64,000 bases of DNA from Streptomyces spororaveus (GCF_016755875.1 NZ_BNED01000005.1:248001-312000), one strand, 5' to 3'; numbered from the stretch's first letter, positions 42,377 to 51,868 are shown. The notes: generated by a model not told the origin, from the sequence alone. Translations and numbers: made by a program.

Positions 42377-42575
42377 ACTTCCCGCCCCGCGCCGTTGTCC
42401 CGGCCTCGGGCGAGCGGACGCCGGCCCGGGACGCCGACCGGGCCGGCACGGTTGCGCTACCGGGCGGAGCCCTGTCGGGAGGCATCTGCCCCGCTACTCG
42501 CACTCGCCCCGAGGGCCGCGCGTACACGCAGGGCGTCCATTCGCCCTCGCATGGCGGAAGCGGCGGCTCCCGGGG

Positions 42576-44240
42576 TTACCGCGTGCTGAAGAGTCGAGGA
42601 CGCAGTGCCCGGGTGACTGCCGAGATGCGCAGCTCCTCCAACAGCACGAGCTGCTTCTCGGCGCGCTCCGCCAGGGCGTCCAGGTGCTTGGTGGAAAAGC
42701 GTTCGTCGGTGTCGGCGAGGATCCTCAGGGTCCGCCAGCAGGCCTTCTTGCCCTGGACGCCGAGGAGCATGGACTCTGCTTCCAAGACGTCGCTGAGGGG
42801 CGAGCGGGTAAGGAGGTGGCCATTGGTCTTGAGGCGGCCCGCCTTCTCCGCGAGCCAGCCCATGGCCGCCTTGGAGTGGCTGATCGGGACCTCCAGAGCG
42901 GCCATGATCTGTGCCAGCGAGTCACGGTCCTCATCGGCCTGACGGGTCAGTTCGGTCAGTACCGTGTGCGCCGCTGTGCTCGTCTGCGCCTCTGCGGCGC
43001 GCCGGAAGAGTTCCAGGCCCCCGGTAGCGGCCGAATAGTGGTCGTTGAGGTAGATCGCGAGCAGCTGGGCGCTTTCGGGTCCTCCATTTCGGCTCCCGGT
43101 GTCGTCGCAGGTGTCGCCGGCTTCGGGGTGCATTTCTCGCCCCACCGAGTCGCCGAGCTCCTGCCAGCTGTCCTCGAACTTGGTGAGTCCTTCGCGTTCC
43201 AGGGTGTCGGTGACGTCGGTGATGTCGGCGCCCGCCCGTTGCAGCGCCTTGAGGTGGGCGCCGGCGGCCGCGTAGTCGTTCGCCGTCGGCGGGTGGACGG
43301 GGAGGGTGCCGTGGTCTGCGAATGCGGCCAGAGTGGCCCTCGGCATGGTGTTCACGGTGCCCGTGATGACGAGTTGGCTAACGTACATCGTGTCCGGGTA
43401 GGACGGGTCCTTCACCCCGGTGGACGCCCACAGGGGCCGCTGAACGCGGGCGCCGGCCGCGGCGAGGCGCTGCCAACGCGGCTCCTCGGTCATCTGCTCG
43501 TACGCCTGATATGCCAGGCGGGCGTTGGCGACCGCTGTCTTGCCCTTGAGCGCCAGGGCCTCTGGGGTGCCGAGGGTGTCGAGGCGGCGGTCGACCTCGC
43601 TGTCGACGCGGGAGACGAAGAACGAGGCGACCGAGTGGATGTCCGACAGATCGCGTCCCGCTGCCTGCGCCTGTTCCAGACCTGCCTGGTAGGCGTCCAT
43701 CACGTCGCGGTAGCGGTCCAGGGAGAAGATCAGCGTGACGTTGACGCTGATGCCCTCGGCGATGACGGCGGTGATCGCCGTGAGACCTTTACGAGTGGCC
43801 GGGATCTTGACGAACAGATTCGGCCGGTCGACTGTTTGCCACAGCTTTCGGGCCTGGACAATGGTGGCATCGGCGTCCTGCGCCAGGCGCGGGTCGACCT
43901 CGATGGAGACCCGTCCGTCGATGCCTCCGGTGCGCTGATGGACGGGGGCGAGGACCTCGCAGCCGCTTCGCACGTCGTCCGTGGTCAGGGCGAAGACTGC
44001 GTCGTCGACACTGGTTCCCGCGTTGCCGAGGCGGCGCAGCTGCTCGGTGTAGCGGTCCCCCTTGGACAGGGCGGAGGCGAAGATCGTGGGGTTGGTCGTG
44101 ACCCCCACCACGTGCTTTTCGGCAACCAGCTCGATGAGCTCTCCACCGGCCAGGAGCTCGCGGGACAGGTCGTCGAGCCAGACCGCCACTCCGGCCGCGG
44201 ACAGTGCTGCAAGGGGGGCGGTGCCGGTGGGAACAGACAT
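42576..44240 (-). CDS. tal: transaldolase fused to a helical ferritin-like domain
   Basis: ATG 44240 follows GGAGG by 7 nt, giving 554 residues. Residues 1-370 are a complete transaldolase: [17 protein letters not shown] at 48-54, GRVSIEVDP, and the Schiff-base Lys145 in [11 protein letters not shown]; ends with [12 protein letters not shown]. After a polar linker a second domain of about 165 residues follows ([98 protein letters not shown]), all helical and ferritin-like in pattern; it resembles separately encoded Streptomyces proteins. Transaldolase works in the pentose-phosphate pathway. Confidence 0.85.
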   Translation of the reverse strand: MSVPTGTAPLAALSAAGVAVWLDDLSRELLAGGELIELVAEKHVVGVTTNPTIFASALSKGDRYTEQLRRLGNAGTSVDDAVFALTTDDVRSGCEVLAPVHQRTGGIDGRVSIEVDPRLAQDADATIVQARKLWQTVDRPNLFVKIPATRKGLTAITAVIAEGISVNVTLIFSLDRYRDVMDAYQAGLEQAQAAGRDLSDIHSVASFFVSRVDSEVDRRLDTLGTPEALALKGKTAVANARLAYQAYEQMTEEPRWQRLAAAGARVQRPLWASTGVKDPSYPDTMYVSQLVITGTVNTMPRATLAAFADHGTLPVHPPTANDYAAAGAHLKALQRAGADITDVTDTLEREGLTKFEDSWQELGDSVGREMHPEAGDTCDDTGSRNGGPESAQLLAIYLNDHYSAATGGLELFRRAAEAQTSTAAHTVLTELTRQADEDRDSLAQIMAALEVPISHSKAAMGWLAEKAGRLKTNGHLLTRSPLSDVLEAESMLLGVQGKKACWRTLRILADTDERFSTKHLDALAERAEKQLVLLEELRISAVTRALRPRLFSTR

Positions 44241-44373
44241 GTGAGACCTCCAGATGGCGCGGCGCCGCTCGCACTGGGGTGCTTCTCGCCCGGCGGGCGG
44301 GCTTGCCGGCGGCGGCACTCGACCCGTGGTTCCCTTTGCGCATGCCCGCCCTGTCCGGCTGCAAGCGCGGATC

Positions 44374-44703
44374 TCATGGGGTGAGGCAGGGGCGCAGGGT
44401 GAAGAGGCTGCGGGTGCCGGTGAGGTCGAGGACGCGTAGGGGTTGGCGGGGGACGCCGCGCAGGTGCAGCTCGCCGTGCTCGGCGCGGGCGCGGTTGCGC
44501 AGGGTGAGGAGCATGTTGAGGCCGCTGGAGTCCATGTGGGTCACGGCCGACAGGTCGAGGGCAAGGGTCTGACCCTTGAGGGCCAGGGTGTCGGTGGCTT
44601 GGGTGATGGAGGGGCAGGTGGTCATGTCGAGTTCGCCTGCCACGGTCACAACCGTCGCGTCGGGTTGCACACTGACACCGAGTTGAAACCTGATGGGGAG
44701 CAT
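44374..44703 (-). CDS. STAS-domain anti-sigma factor antagonist
   Basis: 109 residues, a single STAS domain: [47 protein letters not shown] with the phosphorylatable Ser in DSSG, and [22 protein letters not shown]. Such proteins bind RsbW-like kinases when unphosphorylated and free a sigma factor. The HATPase protein at 45059 and the SpoIIE phosphatase at 45639 are the natural kinase and phosphatase partners. ATG 44703. Confidence 0.9.
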   Translation of the reverse strand: MLPIRFQLGVSVQPDATVVTVAGELDMTTCPSITQATDTLALKGQTLALDLSAVTHMDSSGLNMLLTLRNRARAEHGELHLRGVPRQPLRVLDLTGTRSLFTLRPCLTP

Positions 44704-45058
44704 CACTGGTCCGCCGTTCGGGATCGAAGCCCATTACGGTCGGCTCCCGGCGTGCGCGGAGGAGGCCGTCAAGCGTGCAGCCGTCGGAAGGCCACTCACA
44801 GCCGAGCGAGACCACCCGTACCCGCCGGTCGCTTTCAGGCGTGTGGGGTCTCCCACCAGACCAGGCTGGTTCCCCTTGAGCGTGTCACGCCGAGGCTGGG
44901 AACACCAGACCGCCTTATCCGCCCGGCTGCGGACGCACCCATGACCGTGCCGCAGCGGTCCGTAGTCGCCTCTGTGCGCACTCGGCAGACGGCGTCGCGG
45001 TTTCCGTTCGCGTAGCGGGGCATCCGCCAGACAGGCACGCCGGGCGAAGGAGGAACAG
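44704..45058. other. intergenic gap between divergent STAS and HATPase genes
   Basis: About 355 bp. Open frames on both strands are Arg/Pro-rich and lack ribosome sites or family matches. It should carry the promoters of both regulators; no motif stood out. Confidence 0.45.
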
Positions 45059-45454
45059 GTGACCACAGCCGTCCTGGACCAGTCCCTGTCTCGTATTGGC
45101 TGGCCCGGAGCAGCAGCTCGTGAGGCCACCCGTGCCTTCCTTGCGCGCGCAGCCCGGCTACGGGCGCCCACCAAGGGCGGGAGCATGGATGACGTCCTCC
45201 TGGTGGTGGCCGAGCTCGTTGCAAACGCGATTCGACACACCGACGGTCCCTCTTCCCTCCATCTGAAACTGTTCGATGACGCCGTCGATGTCTGCGTCTC
45301 CGACCGCAGCCCCCGGCCGCCCGAGCCGAGGGTCCCTCGCACGGACGGGACGGGTTGGTGGGGATGGTTCATGATTCAGCGCCTCGCAACCCACATCCGG
45401 ATCAGACCAGCAGTCGGTGGCGGCAAGATCATCTGCGAGGAACTCCCCTGGTAG
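45059..45454 (+). CDS. RsbW-like ATP-binding protein (HATPase_c_2)
   Basis: 131 residues from GTG 45059 (AAGGAGG 6 nt upstream). It matches stand-alone Streptomyces HATPase regulators: AREATRAFLARAARL, N-box VLLVVAELVANAIRHTDG, VDVCVSDRSPRPPEPRV, and GWWGWFMIQRLATHIRIRP as a G-box variant (the usual GRGL is GWWG). The altered ATP-lid glycine pattern might weaken ATP binding. Inferred role: anti-sigma kinase partner of a STAS protein. Confidence 0.85.
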   Translation: MTTAVLDQSLSRIGWPGAAAREATRAFLARAARLRAPTKGGSMDDVLLVVAELVANAIRHTDGPSSLHLKLFDDAVDVCVSDRSPRPPEPRVPRTDGTGWWGWFMIQRLATHIRIRPAVGGGKIICEELPW

Positions 45455-45638
45455 CAGGGTGTCGGCGCGGCGTGTTGCCGACACGGCCGAGCCGACGCCT
45501 GTACTTGTCGCCGCGCGGCTGCGGGATCTCCGGCCGCCTGGGCGTCCCGTGGTGCAATGTGCTGTGCGACGCCGCCTTGGCGCGGGTCTTGCCGATCCGG
45601 GACGAGTCCCGGCCGCCATCACGCGATAAGGGGTCGTT

Positions 45639-46961
45639 GTGACCGCAGGAGAGCCGGACGACGGGCAGGCCTCTCGTCACCCCATGAGCGGGAGCCGACC
45701 TGGCCGGGCGATGACGTTGGCGGAGACGTTGGAGGCTGCGGAGGCCGCGGCGCCCGTGGAGTCGCTCGATGTGGTCGCGCGCATGCTCAAGGAGCACCTC
45801 GGGGCAGCCTCGGTCTCGTTCTTGATCACTGACTTCAGCGGCAGTTCGGTCGTACGGCTGGGGGCTGCGGGCAGCGTCGAGACCGGTGAGCCGGCCGCGC
45901 GCATTCGGCTGCGGGGAACCCTGTACGACGATGTGATCCGCAGCCAGCGGCCGCAGGTGGAGGAAAGGGGCGACAGTGAGCTGGTGCGGGTCATCGCCCC
46001 GGTGACCAACCGGGGGGATGCCATCGGGCTCCTGGAGCTGTTCCTGCCCGCCGCTCCGAGCGCCGAAGTGATGCTGGAGATCGGTGAGACCGCGCACGCG
46101 CTGGCGTACATCGTCATCGCGAACCGGTCCCATACCGATGTGTACCAATGGGGCCGACGCACCAAGCCCCTGAGCCTGGCCGCTGAGATCCAGCACCGGC
46201 TGCTGCCGGCATCGCTGGCGTGTGAGGCCGCCCAGTTCGCGCTCGCAGGGGCCCTGGAACCCGCCGACCACGTCGGGGGCGACACCTTCGACTACGTGAT
46301 CGACCGGGATACGGTCCAGCTCTCCGTCACCGACGCCATGGGCCACGACGTCGACGCCGCGCTGTTGGCCACCCTCGTCGTGGGTGCCCTGCGGCGGGCG
46401 CGGCGGGCGGGCGCCGACCTCGACGAACAGGCCCGCCAGGCCGACCAGGCCATGCGCGATCACGGCCGCAGCGGTTACGTCACCGGTCAGCTGCTGCGCA
46501 TCAGCCTGCTCGACGGCCGGGCCGAGTTCGTCAACGCCGGGCACCCCTGGCCTCTGTGGATGCGCGACGGGCAGGTGCAAGAGATCGTTCCCGAAGTCGA
46601 TCTACCGTTCGGCCTCAATGTCCAGGCATCGCCGGCCGGCACCTACCGGGTGCAGACGCTGGACCTGCGGCCGGGTGACCGGCTGGTGATGCTGACGGAC
46701 GGCATGCTGGAGCGCAACGCCGAAAATCTCGACCTCTCGGACCTGATCCTCCGCACCCGCACCCTGCATCCCCGCGAAGCCGCCCGCACCCTCATCGGGG
46801 CGATCGTGGACGCCGGCAACGGTCATCTGGACGACGACGCAACCGTCATGTGCCTGGACTGGCACGGCATCGGAAACTCCCAGCGTGACGCGGCCACCGG
46901 GGCCGACCTCGCCGATGCCTCACTACCGTCGAGGACTGGACGCCGCAATCCGGGCGCGTAG
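45639..46961 (+). CDS. SpoIIE-type PP2C phosphatase with GAF-like sensor
   Basis: 440 residues from GTG 45639. Residues about 30-170 are GAF-like (LDVVARMLKEHLGAASVSFLITDFSG, RVIAPVTNRGDAIGLLELFLP). The SpoIIE/PP2C domain follows: EIQHRLLPASLACE, the metal Asp in PADHVGGDTFDYV, SVTDAMGHDVDAALLATLVVGALRRARR, VNAGHPWPLWMRDG, LVMLTDGMLERN and DDDATVMCLDW. It should dephosphorylate STAS antagonists and so activate sigma factors in response to a ligand or redox signal. It lies 184 nt downstream of the HATPase gene, likely its opposing partner. Confidence 0.93.
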   Translation: MTAGEPDDGQASRHPMSGSRPGRAMTLAETLEAAEAAAPVESLDVVARMLKEHLGAASVSFLITDFSGSSVVRLGAAGSVETGEPAARIRLRGTLYDDVIRSQRPQVEERGDSELVRVIAPVTNRGDAIGLLELFLPAAPSAEVMLEIGETAHALAYIVIANRSHTDVYQWGRRTKPLSLAAEIQHRLLPASLACEAAQFALAGALEPADHVGGDTFDYVIDRDTVQLSVTDAMGHDVDAALLATLVVGALRRARRAGADLDEQARQADQAMRDHGRSGYVTGQLLRISLLDGRAEFVNAGHPWPLWMRDGQVQEIVPEVDLPFGLNVQASPAGTYRVQTLDLRPGDRLVMLTDGMLERNAENLDLSDLILRTRTLHPREAARTLIGAIVDAGNGHLDDDATVMCLDWHGIGNSQRDAATGADLADASLPSRTGRRNPGA

Positions 46962-47170
46962 GGGGCAGCAGGCTCATCGGGCGTTGGCCATCCCGGATCT
47001 GTCTCACTTGAGTCTGACGGGTGCGTCGTCGGTGTACGGCCCAGGAGAGCTGGGCCCCTCCGCACGGGCGTGCCGGCCAGCGGGCCGGTTTGGCTCGCTG
47101 CTGGTCGGACACCGGTCAGCGGGTCTCGCCGCCTTGGACGTCGGTCACAGGTCCGGACAGGCTAGTCGCC

Positions 47171-47196
47171 GTTTCCGAACGCATGGTTTCGGGTCA
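47171..47196 (+). promoter_or_regulatory. candidate sigma-B-like promoter of the catalase gene
   Basis: GTTT at 47171-47174 and GGGTCA at 47191-47196 with a 16-nt spacer; the -10 differs from GGGTAC/T at one key position. It lies 37 nt before the catalase ATG. No gene is seen between 46962 and 47170. Confidence 0.35.
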
Positions 47197-47232
47197 CACG
47201 TGTAGGGCCTGTCCCCTGTGTCTGGAGATGTG

Positions 47233-49524
47233 ATGTCCGAGAAGAATCCGGTCAAGGCAGTTACCGACAAGATCACCGGCGCCTTGCACGGCGACGCCGC
47301 GCCGACCGACGGACCGGAGGACGGCGTCCCCGGTAAGCCCGCTCCGGTCTCCCCGCAGCTGGTGGAGCCGACCGAGCCAGTAGAGCCGCTGCCGCCGAAG
47401 GCAGATCAGAGCGGCCCGGAGACTGTGAGTCCGACCGGGCAGCCCACCGGCGCGGACCAGGCCAGGGTCGCACAGAGCGGGGCATATCTGACGACCGCGC
47501 AGGGCGTACGTATGCCCGACACGGACCACTCGCTCAAGGCGGGCTCCCGGGGGCCGGTGCTGCTGCAGGACCACCACCTGCGTGAAAAGCTCATGCACTT
47601 CGACCACGAGCGGATCCCGGAGCGTGTGGTCCATGCCCGCGGCTCGGCCGCGCACGGCGTCTTCCAGTCCTACGGCACCGCGCAAACGGTCACCAAGGCC
47701 GCGTTCCTCGCCCGGGACACCGAAACGCCGGTGTTCGTGCGGTTCTCCACCGTGCTCGGCTCGCGCGGCTCCGCCGACACCGTGCGCGACACCCGCGGCT
47801 TCGCGACGAAGTTCTACACCGAGGAAGGCGTCTTCGACCTGGTCGGAAACAATATCCCGGTCTTCTTCATCCAGGACGCCATCAAGTTCCCCGACATCAT
47901 CCACGCCGGCAAGCCGCACCCGGACCGCGAGATCCCGCAGGCACAAAGCGCGCACGACACGTTCTGGGACTTCGTGTCCCTGCACACCGAAGCCACCCAC
48001 CACACCCTGTGGAACATGTCCGACCGCGGGATCCCCCGCTCGTTCCGCATGATGGAGGGCTTCGGGGTCCACACCTTCCGCCTCGTCAACGCCCAGGGCA
48101 CCTCGACGCTGGTGAAGTTCCACTGGAAGCCCAAGCTGGGCGTGCACTCCTTGGTGTGGGAGGAGGCGCAGATCCTCGCCGGGGTGGATCCCGACTTCCA
48201 CCGCCGGGACCTCTTCGACGCCATCGAGTCCGGCGCCTTCCCGCAGTGGGAGCTGGGCATCCAGACCTTCCCCGACACCGACGACCAGACGTTCGAGGGC
48301 ATCGACCTCCTCGACGCCACGAAGATCGTCCCGGAGGAGCTCGCTCCGGTGAAGCCGGTCGGGCTGCTGACGCTGAACGCGAACCCGTCGAACTTTTTCG
48401 CCGAGGTCGAGCAGGTCGCCTTCCACACCGGACACCTCGTCCCGGGCATCGACGCGACCGACGACCCGCTGCTGGCCGGCCGGATGTTCTCCTACCTGGA
48501 CACCCAGCTCACCCGGCTCGGCGGCCCCAACTTCCCGCAGATCCCGATCAACCGCACCCACGCACCCGTCAACGACATGCTGCGTGACGGCTTCCACCAG
48601 ACCGCCGTGCACCGGGGCGTGGCTCCCTACAAGCCCAACAGCCTCGATGGCGGCTGCCCCTTCTACGCGGGCACCGACACGGGCACGTTCACCGGCGCGT
48701 TCATCGAGGTACCCGTCGAGGTTCCCGCCGGACGCAAGGTCCGCGAAGCACCCGCCTCGTTCGCCGATCACTTCTCCCAGGCGCGCCTGTTCTGGCTCAG
48801 CATGAGCCCGGTCGAGCGCGAGCACATCATCGCCGCCTACACGTTCGAACTGGCCAAGTGCTACGAGCAGGCCATCAAGGAACGCACTCTCGGCGTGCTC
48901 GCCAACATCGACCCCGAGCTGTGCGCCCAGGTCGCGGCCGGACTGGGCCTGCCAGCGCCGGCCGCCACCGAGGTGCTCGTCGATGCCCGCCCCAGCCCCG
49001 CCCTGTCCCAGGTCGGCCGCACCTGGCCGCTGGACGGACGCGTCATTGGCATCGTCACCGGCCAGGCCATGGACATGGTCGGTGTGAACGGGGTACGCCG
49101 GGCCATCCTCGACGCCGGAATGGTGCCGCTGGTCGTGGCGGCCGCAGGCGGAGTGCTGGGCACCGGCGACGACACGGTGACGGTCCAGCGCACCTTCGCC
49201 ACCGCCCGCTCGGTCGAATTCGACGCGCTGATCTTCGCGGGCGTGCCCGGAGCGGGCGCCGACGCCTACGGTGCTCGCGATGCCAAGGCCGGAGCCCCCA
49301 GGCCACCCGTCAGCGACCCTCGGGTCCTCGCTCTGCTCACCGAGGCCTACCAGCACGGCAAGGCGCTCATCGGCTTGGGCGGGGCCGAAGCCCTCTTCGA
49401 GGCCGCCGGGATCTCGGTCGGCGAACCCGGCGTCGTCGTCACCGACGGCGCCCAGGGAATGCGCCAGCTCATGGAACTGCTCGCAGCCCACCGCGTCTGG
49501 GAACGCTTCCCCGCCGCCATGTGA
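47233..49524 (+). CDS. katE: large-subunit monofunctional catalase (KatE/HPII type)
   Basis: ATG 47233, with CTGGAG upstream, is preferred to GTG 47218; 763 residues. The catalytic His lies in RVVHARGSAAHG, the Asn in LVGNNIPVFFIQDAIKFPD, and the haem-ligand Tyr in RMFSYLDTQLTRLGG. After about residue 570 comes the flavodoxin/DJ-1-like C-terminal domain of clade-2 catalases (RVIGIVTGQAMDMVGVNGVRRAILDAGMVPLVVAAAGG). It converts 2 H2O2 to O2 and water and is very stable. The first 70 residues are a polar extension. An 18-bp-stem terminator follows. Confidence 0.96.
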   Translation: MSEKNPVKAVTDKITGALHGDAAPTDGPEDGVPGKPAPVSPQLVEPTEPVEPLPPKADQSGPETVSPTGQPTGADQARVAQSGAYLTTAQGVRMPDTDHSLKAGSRGPVLLQDHHLREKLMHFDHERIPERVVHARGSAAHGVFQSYGTAQTVTKAAFLARDTETPVFVRFSTVLGSRGSADTVRDTRGFATKFYTEEGVFDLVGNNIPVFFIQDAIKFPDIIHAGKPHPDREIPQAQSAHDTFWDFVSLHTEATHHTLWNMSDRGIPRSFRMMEGFGVHTFRLVNAQGTSTLVKFHWKPKLGVHSLVWEEAQILAGVDPDFHRRDLFDAIESGAFPQWELGIQTFPDTDDQTFEGIDLLDATKIVPEELAPVKPVGLLTLNANPSNFFAEVEQVAFHTGHLVPGIDATDDPLLAGRMFSYLDTQLTRLGGPNFPQIPINRTHAPVNDMLRDGFHQTAVHRGVAPYKPNSLDGGCPFYAGTDTGTFTGAFIEVPVEVPAGRKVREAPASFADHFSQARLFWLSMSPVEREHIIAAYTFELAKCYEQAIKERTLGVLANIDPELCAQVAAGLGLPAPAATEVLVDARPSPALSQVGRTWPLDGRVIGIVTGQAMDMVGVNGVRRAILDAGMVPLVVAAAGGVLGTGDDTVTVQRTFATARSVEFDALIFAGVPGAGADAYGARDAKAGAPRPPVSDPRVLALLTEAYQHGKALIGLGGAEALFEAAGISVGEPGVVVTDGAQGMRQLMELLAAHRVWERFPAAM

Positions 49525-49533
49525 GACCCCGTC

Positions 49534-49573
49534 CCCGCCGCGACCGCACCCCCTCGGGTGCGGTCGCGGCGGG
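49534..49573 (+). terminator. 18-bp terminator hairpin after the catalase
   Basis: Bases 49534-49551 pair perfectly with 49556-49573 (core GCGACCGCACCC) around a 4-nt loop, 10 nt after the catalase stop. No further gene is seen up to 49760. Confidence 0.85.
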
Positions 49574-49760
49574 CAGATGCCTGAGGCAGGCGTACGACCT
49601 GCCGATGGCCGCTCCCGCACCGAGCACCACGGGCCGCGCGGACGTCGAGCGGAGGGCGACGAGGTTCCGTCCAGTGCGCATGCCGGGATCTTGCCGGTCA
49701 CGGGCCCACGTGCTGTGGCCGGGCCGCACCTTTGGGGAAAGCCACCGGATGCGTGCCCAT

Positions 49761-50093
49761 TCAGGACCTCCGAGCATCGGCTGCGATGCCGTGCGGGCCG
49801 AGCCTTAGCCCTCGGGGGTCGCGGTAGGGGTTGGTTGCTTGGGCGGCGCGGCGGTATTCGGCGTTGAGGCGCTGGGCTTCTTCGAGCTGGTCCTCGAGGA
49901 TGATGATGCGGCAGGCGGCCTCGATGGGGGTGCCCTGGTCGACGAGTTCGCGGGCGCGGGCCGCGATGCGCAGCTGGTAGCGGGAGTAGCGGCGGTGCCC
50001 GCCTGCGGAGCGGAGCGGGGTGATGAGGCGGGCTTCGCCCAGAGCGCGGAGGAAGCCCTGGGTGGTGTCGGGCATTTCGGCCGCCCGGCCCAT
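49761..50093 (-). CDS. MerR-family regulator, start codon uncertain
   Basis: From ATG 50093 the product is 110 residues: MGRAAEMPDTTQGFLRALGEARLITPLRSAGGHRRYSRYQLRIAARARELVDQGTPIEAACRIIILEDQLEEAQRLNAEYRRAA. This has the MerR winged helix and a coiled C-terminus but no effector domain. In frame upstream the sequence codes TADDSYERLNHDDCPAYT, which matches the usual N-terminus of this family, but the expected start is ACG (50148-50150), preceded by a TGA. Either ACG is used, the start was lost, or ATG 50093 serves, removing part of the first helix. Confidence 0.7.
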   Translation of the reverse strand: MGRAAEMPDTTQGFLRALGEARLITPLRSAGGHRRYSRYQLRIAARARELVDQGTPIEAACRIIILEDQLEEAQRLNAEYRRAAQATNPYRDPRGLRLGPHGIAADARRS

Positions 50094-50177
50094 GGTGTAG
50101 GCGGGGCAGTCGTCGTGGTTGAGGCGTTCGTACGAGTCGTCTGCGGTCGTTCACGTCTCTCTCGTGGAACGCGTGGA

Positions 50178-50209
50178 GGGGCCCTGGTGCCGTATGGCAC
50201 CAGGGCCCC
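50178..50209. terminator. 14-bp hairpin in the leader of the MerR gene
   Basis: GGGGCCCTGGTGCC (50178-50191) pairs perfectly with 50196-50209 around GTAT. It lies just upstream of the MerR coding frame on its own strand, so it could be a leader hairpin, or end transcripts coming from the right. Confidence 0.6.
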
Positions 50210-51056
50210 GAAGGAACTGCTACACCATCTGCCGACCCTCATACTGCGTCGGCGTTCCATGTCCGCTGACCCGACCGGCACGGTGCCGGGGGTGCGGGGA
50301 TCGCGGTTGCTTGACCGGAGACCACCTCACTGTCGATGTCCTGCGGTACCCGGGCTCAGTCTTCGACCCGGGCGATCCTGATGGCGCTCGGCTCCTCCGT
50401 TCTTCCCTCGGTGATCAACTGCTGGTACTGCTCTACTGCGTACTACTGGTGGCCTGACTCAGCGCCACTCTCCGGCAGCCAGCCCCGTCGCCCGTCCTGC
50501 GTCTGCTCTGGCTTAGAACCCCACTGCCGAACTTCCCGGTGCGCGCGCCTGCAGCCGACGCCTTCACCGAGGTGCTGCTCACTGACTTCACTGCTGAGTA
50601 CTGCGGACTGCACTTACCGGTACTGCCACCGCTGCGTTGACTGCGGCACTGCTCACGGCGGCCCCTGATCACCGCGGGCCACCCGGTCCGGTCGTCAGCC
50701 CCGTCGCCGTCCTGCAACAACCTTGGCTTCGAAACTCCACCACCGGACCGTCATACGCACTGCAACTACGGGTAATGCCGTACTGCTGCCCGGCAGTTCG
50801 TCTCTGCCAGGCCCTTTCGGTCTTCTCTGGGCTACGAGAGAAACCATAACCACGCCGCCACCCAATGTCTACTTCGGCCGTCATAGATTTTCGTGTGGCG
50901 CATGAGGAGGTAATCGAACTCCAACGCATGGCATCCCGAGGCTGCCGAGCGCGGCACCAAGGAGCAGCCGGGATCGCACTGCCGCCGGAGAGGGGGTCGG
51001 GCACCCACCCCGGCACTCAGACCGATGCGCCTCGTGGCGCCCCGTCTGTTTAGGAC
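50210..51056. repeat. gene-free region with scattered ACTGC motifs
   Basis: No convincing gene is present in about 850 bp. Between 50417 and 50793 the pentamer ACTGC occurs about twelve times on the plus strand, most often as TACTGC, GACTGC or CACTGC, at irregular spacing. Composition is C/T-rich and unlike the flanks. A 110-residue open frame at 50336-50668 is Cys/Ser-rich with atypical codons and is not accepted as a gene. The region may be structural or carry an unrecognised RNA. Confidence 0.45.
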
Positions 51057-51082
51057 GGATCCCGCCGGTCATACGGGGGTCT
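51057..51082 (+). promoter_or_regulatory. candidate sigma-B-like promoter of the CsbD gene
   Basis: GGAT at 51057-51060 and GGGTCT at 51077-51082 with a 16-nt spacer, 37 nt upstream of the GTG start. One mismatch to the GGGTAT -10. Confidence 0.35.
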
Positions 51083-51118
51083 GGTAAGACCTTTCCATCG
51101 AACAGGGAGTGATCAGCT

Positions 51119-51292
51119 GTGTCTGGTGAGCAGAAGGCCGAGGCAAAGGGCGAGCAGGCCAAGGGCAAGCTCAAGGAGACCGCTGGCCGCCTGACGGGCA
51201 ATGAGCGGCTGACCGGCGAGGGCCGAGCGGAGCAGGCCAAGGGCGATGCCCGCGAGGCCAAGGAGAAGGTCAAGGACACCTTCAAGCACTGA
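51119..51292 (+). CDS. csbD: CsbD-family stress protein
   Basis: 57 residues from GTG 51119 (GGGAG about 10 nt upstream): SGEQKAEAKGEQAKGKLKE, then TAGRLTGNERLTGEGRAEQ and AKGDAREAKEKVKDTFKH. It is the classic Lys/Glu/Gly-rich CsbD sequence, with two KGxxKE-type repeats. CsbD is a sigma-B-dependent general stress protein in Bacillus; molecular role unknown. It is short and easily missed. Confidence 0.93.
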   Translation: MSGEQKAEAKGEQAKGKLKETAGRLTGNERLTGEGRAEQAKGDAREAKEKVKDTFKH

Positions 51293-51367
51293 CCGCTCGT
51301 GCGCAACGGGCCGGGGCGGCAGTAACGGTCCCGGCCCCGTTGCATGTCCGCGCGCAGTCGGCTCCGG

Positions 51368-51814
51368 TCAGGCGGCGGCGCGCTGAGGCCGGCGCAGTCG
51401 CGCCTGTTCGAAGAGGAGGGCGTAGTCGTCGGGCAGTCCTTGCAGGATCCGGGCGAGGAGGCCGGGGTCGGCGAGCGCGGTGACGGCGGAGAGTACGGCG
51501 CCGGTGTCCCAGCGGGCGATGGCCGGGCTCACGCCGGTTCGGGCGGCCAGGTCCTTGACGAAGCCCCAGCCGGTGAGGTGCTGGGTGTCGGGGATCTGGG
51601 CGGTCAGGGTGAGGGCGGCTTCGACGGGCAGGCACTGGGCGAGGTCGACGCGTTCGTCGCCGGTGAGCTGGCGGCCGAGGGCGGACAGGACGTGGTGGAC
51701 GGCTTCCGCGGCGCGTTCGCGGGTGGGGTAGGCGCCTTCGTAGCGCACGCGTTCCAGCATCTGGTCGAACGTCATGGCGGGGGTGGGCCGGTCCGGTCGA
51801 GGCTGGTGGTACAT
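51368..51814 (-). CDS. DUF2267 protein
   Basis: 148 residues from ATG 51814; an ATG 13 codons later (TFDQMLERVRYEGAYPTRERAAEAVHHVLSALGRQLTG) marks the domain start. Two DUF2267 halves are visible, the second ending VLSAVTALADPGLLARILQGLPDDYALLFEQ. All-helical, no metal site. Related to its immediate upstream neighbour, forming a tandem pair. Function unknown; often near heat-shock and redox-stress genes. Confidence 0.85.
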   Translation of the reverse strand: MYHQPRPDRPTPAMTFDQMLERVRYEGAYPTRERAAEAVHHVLSALGRQLTGDERVDLAQCLPVEAALTLTAQIPDTQHLTGWGFVKDLAARTGVSPAIARWDTGAVLSAVTALADPGLLARILQGLPDDYALLFEQARLRRPQRAAA

Positions 51815-51868
51815 GGTGCTGCGGTTGCCTTTCTCTTCGAAAGTTCACGTTGCGTCAGTCGGCGCCGG

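Noticed and set aside
45466-45490. GCCGACACGGCC near 45478 as a second copy of the 2100-2274 element end
   Set aside because: Only about a dozen bases match and no partner inverted end is found nearby.
50336-50668. 110-residue open frame rich in Cys, Ser and Tyr
   Set aside because: Codon use is unlike the neighbours, there is no ribosome site and no family; the residues simply reflect the ACTGC-rich sequence.
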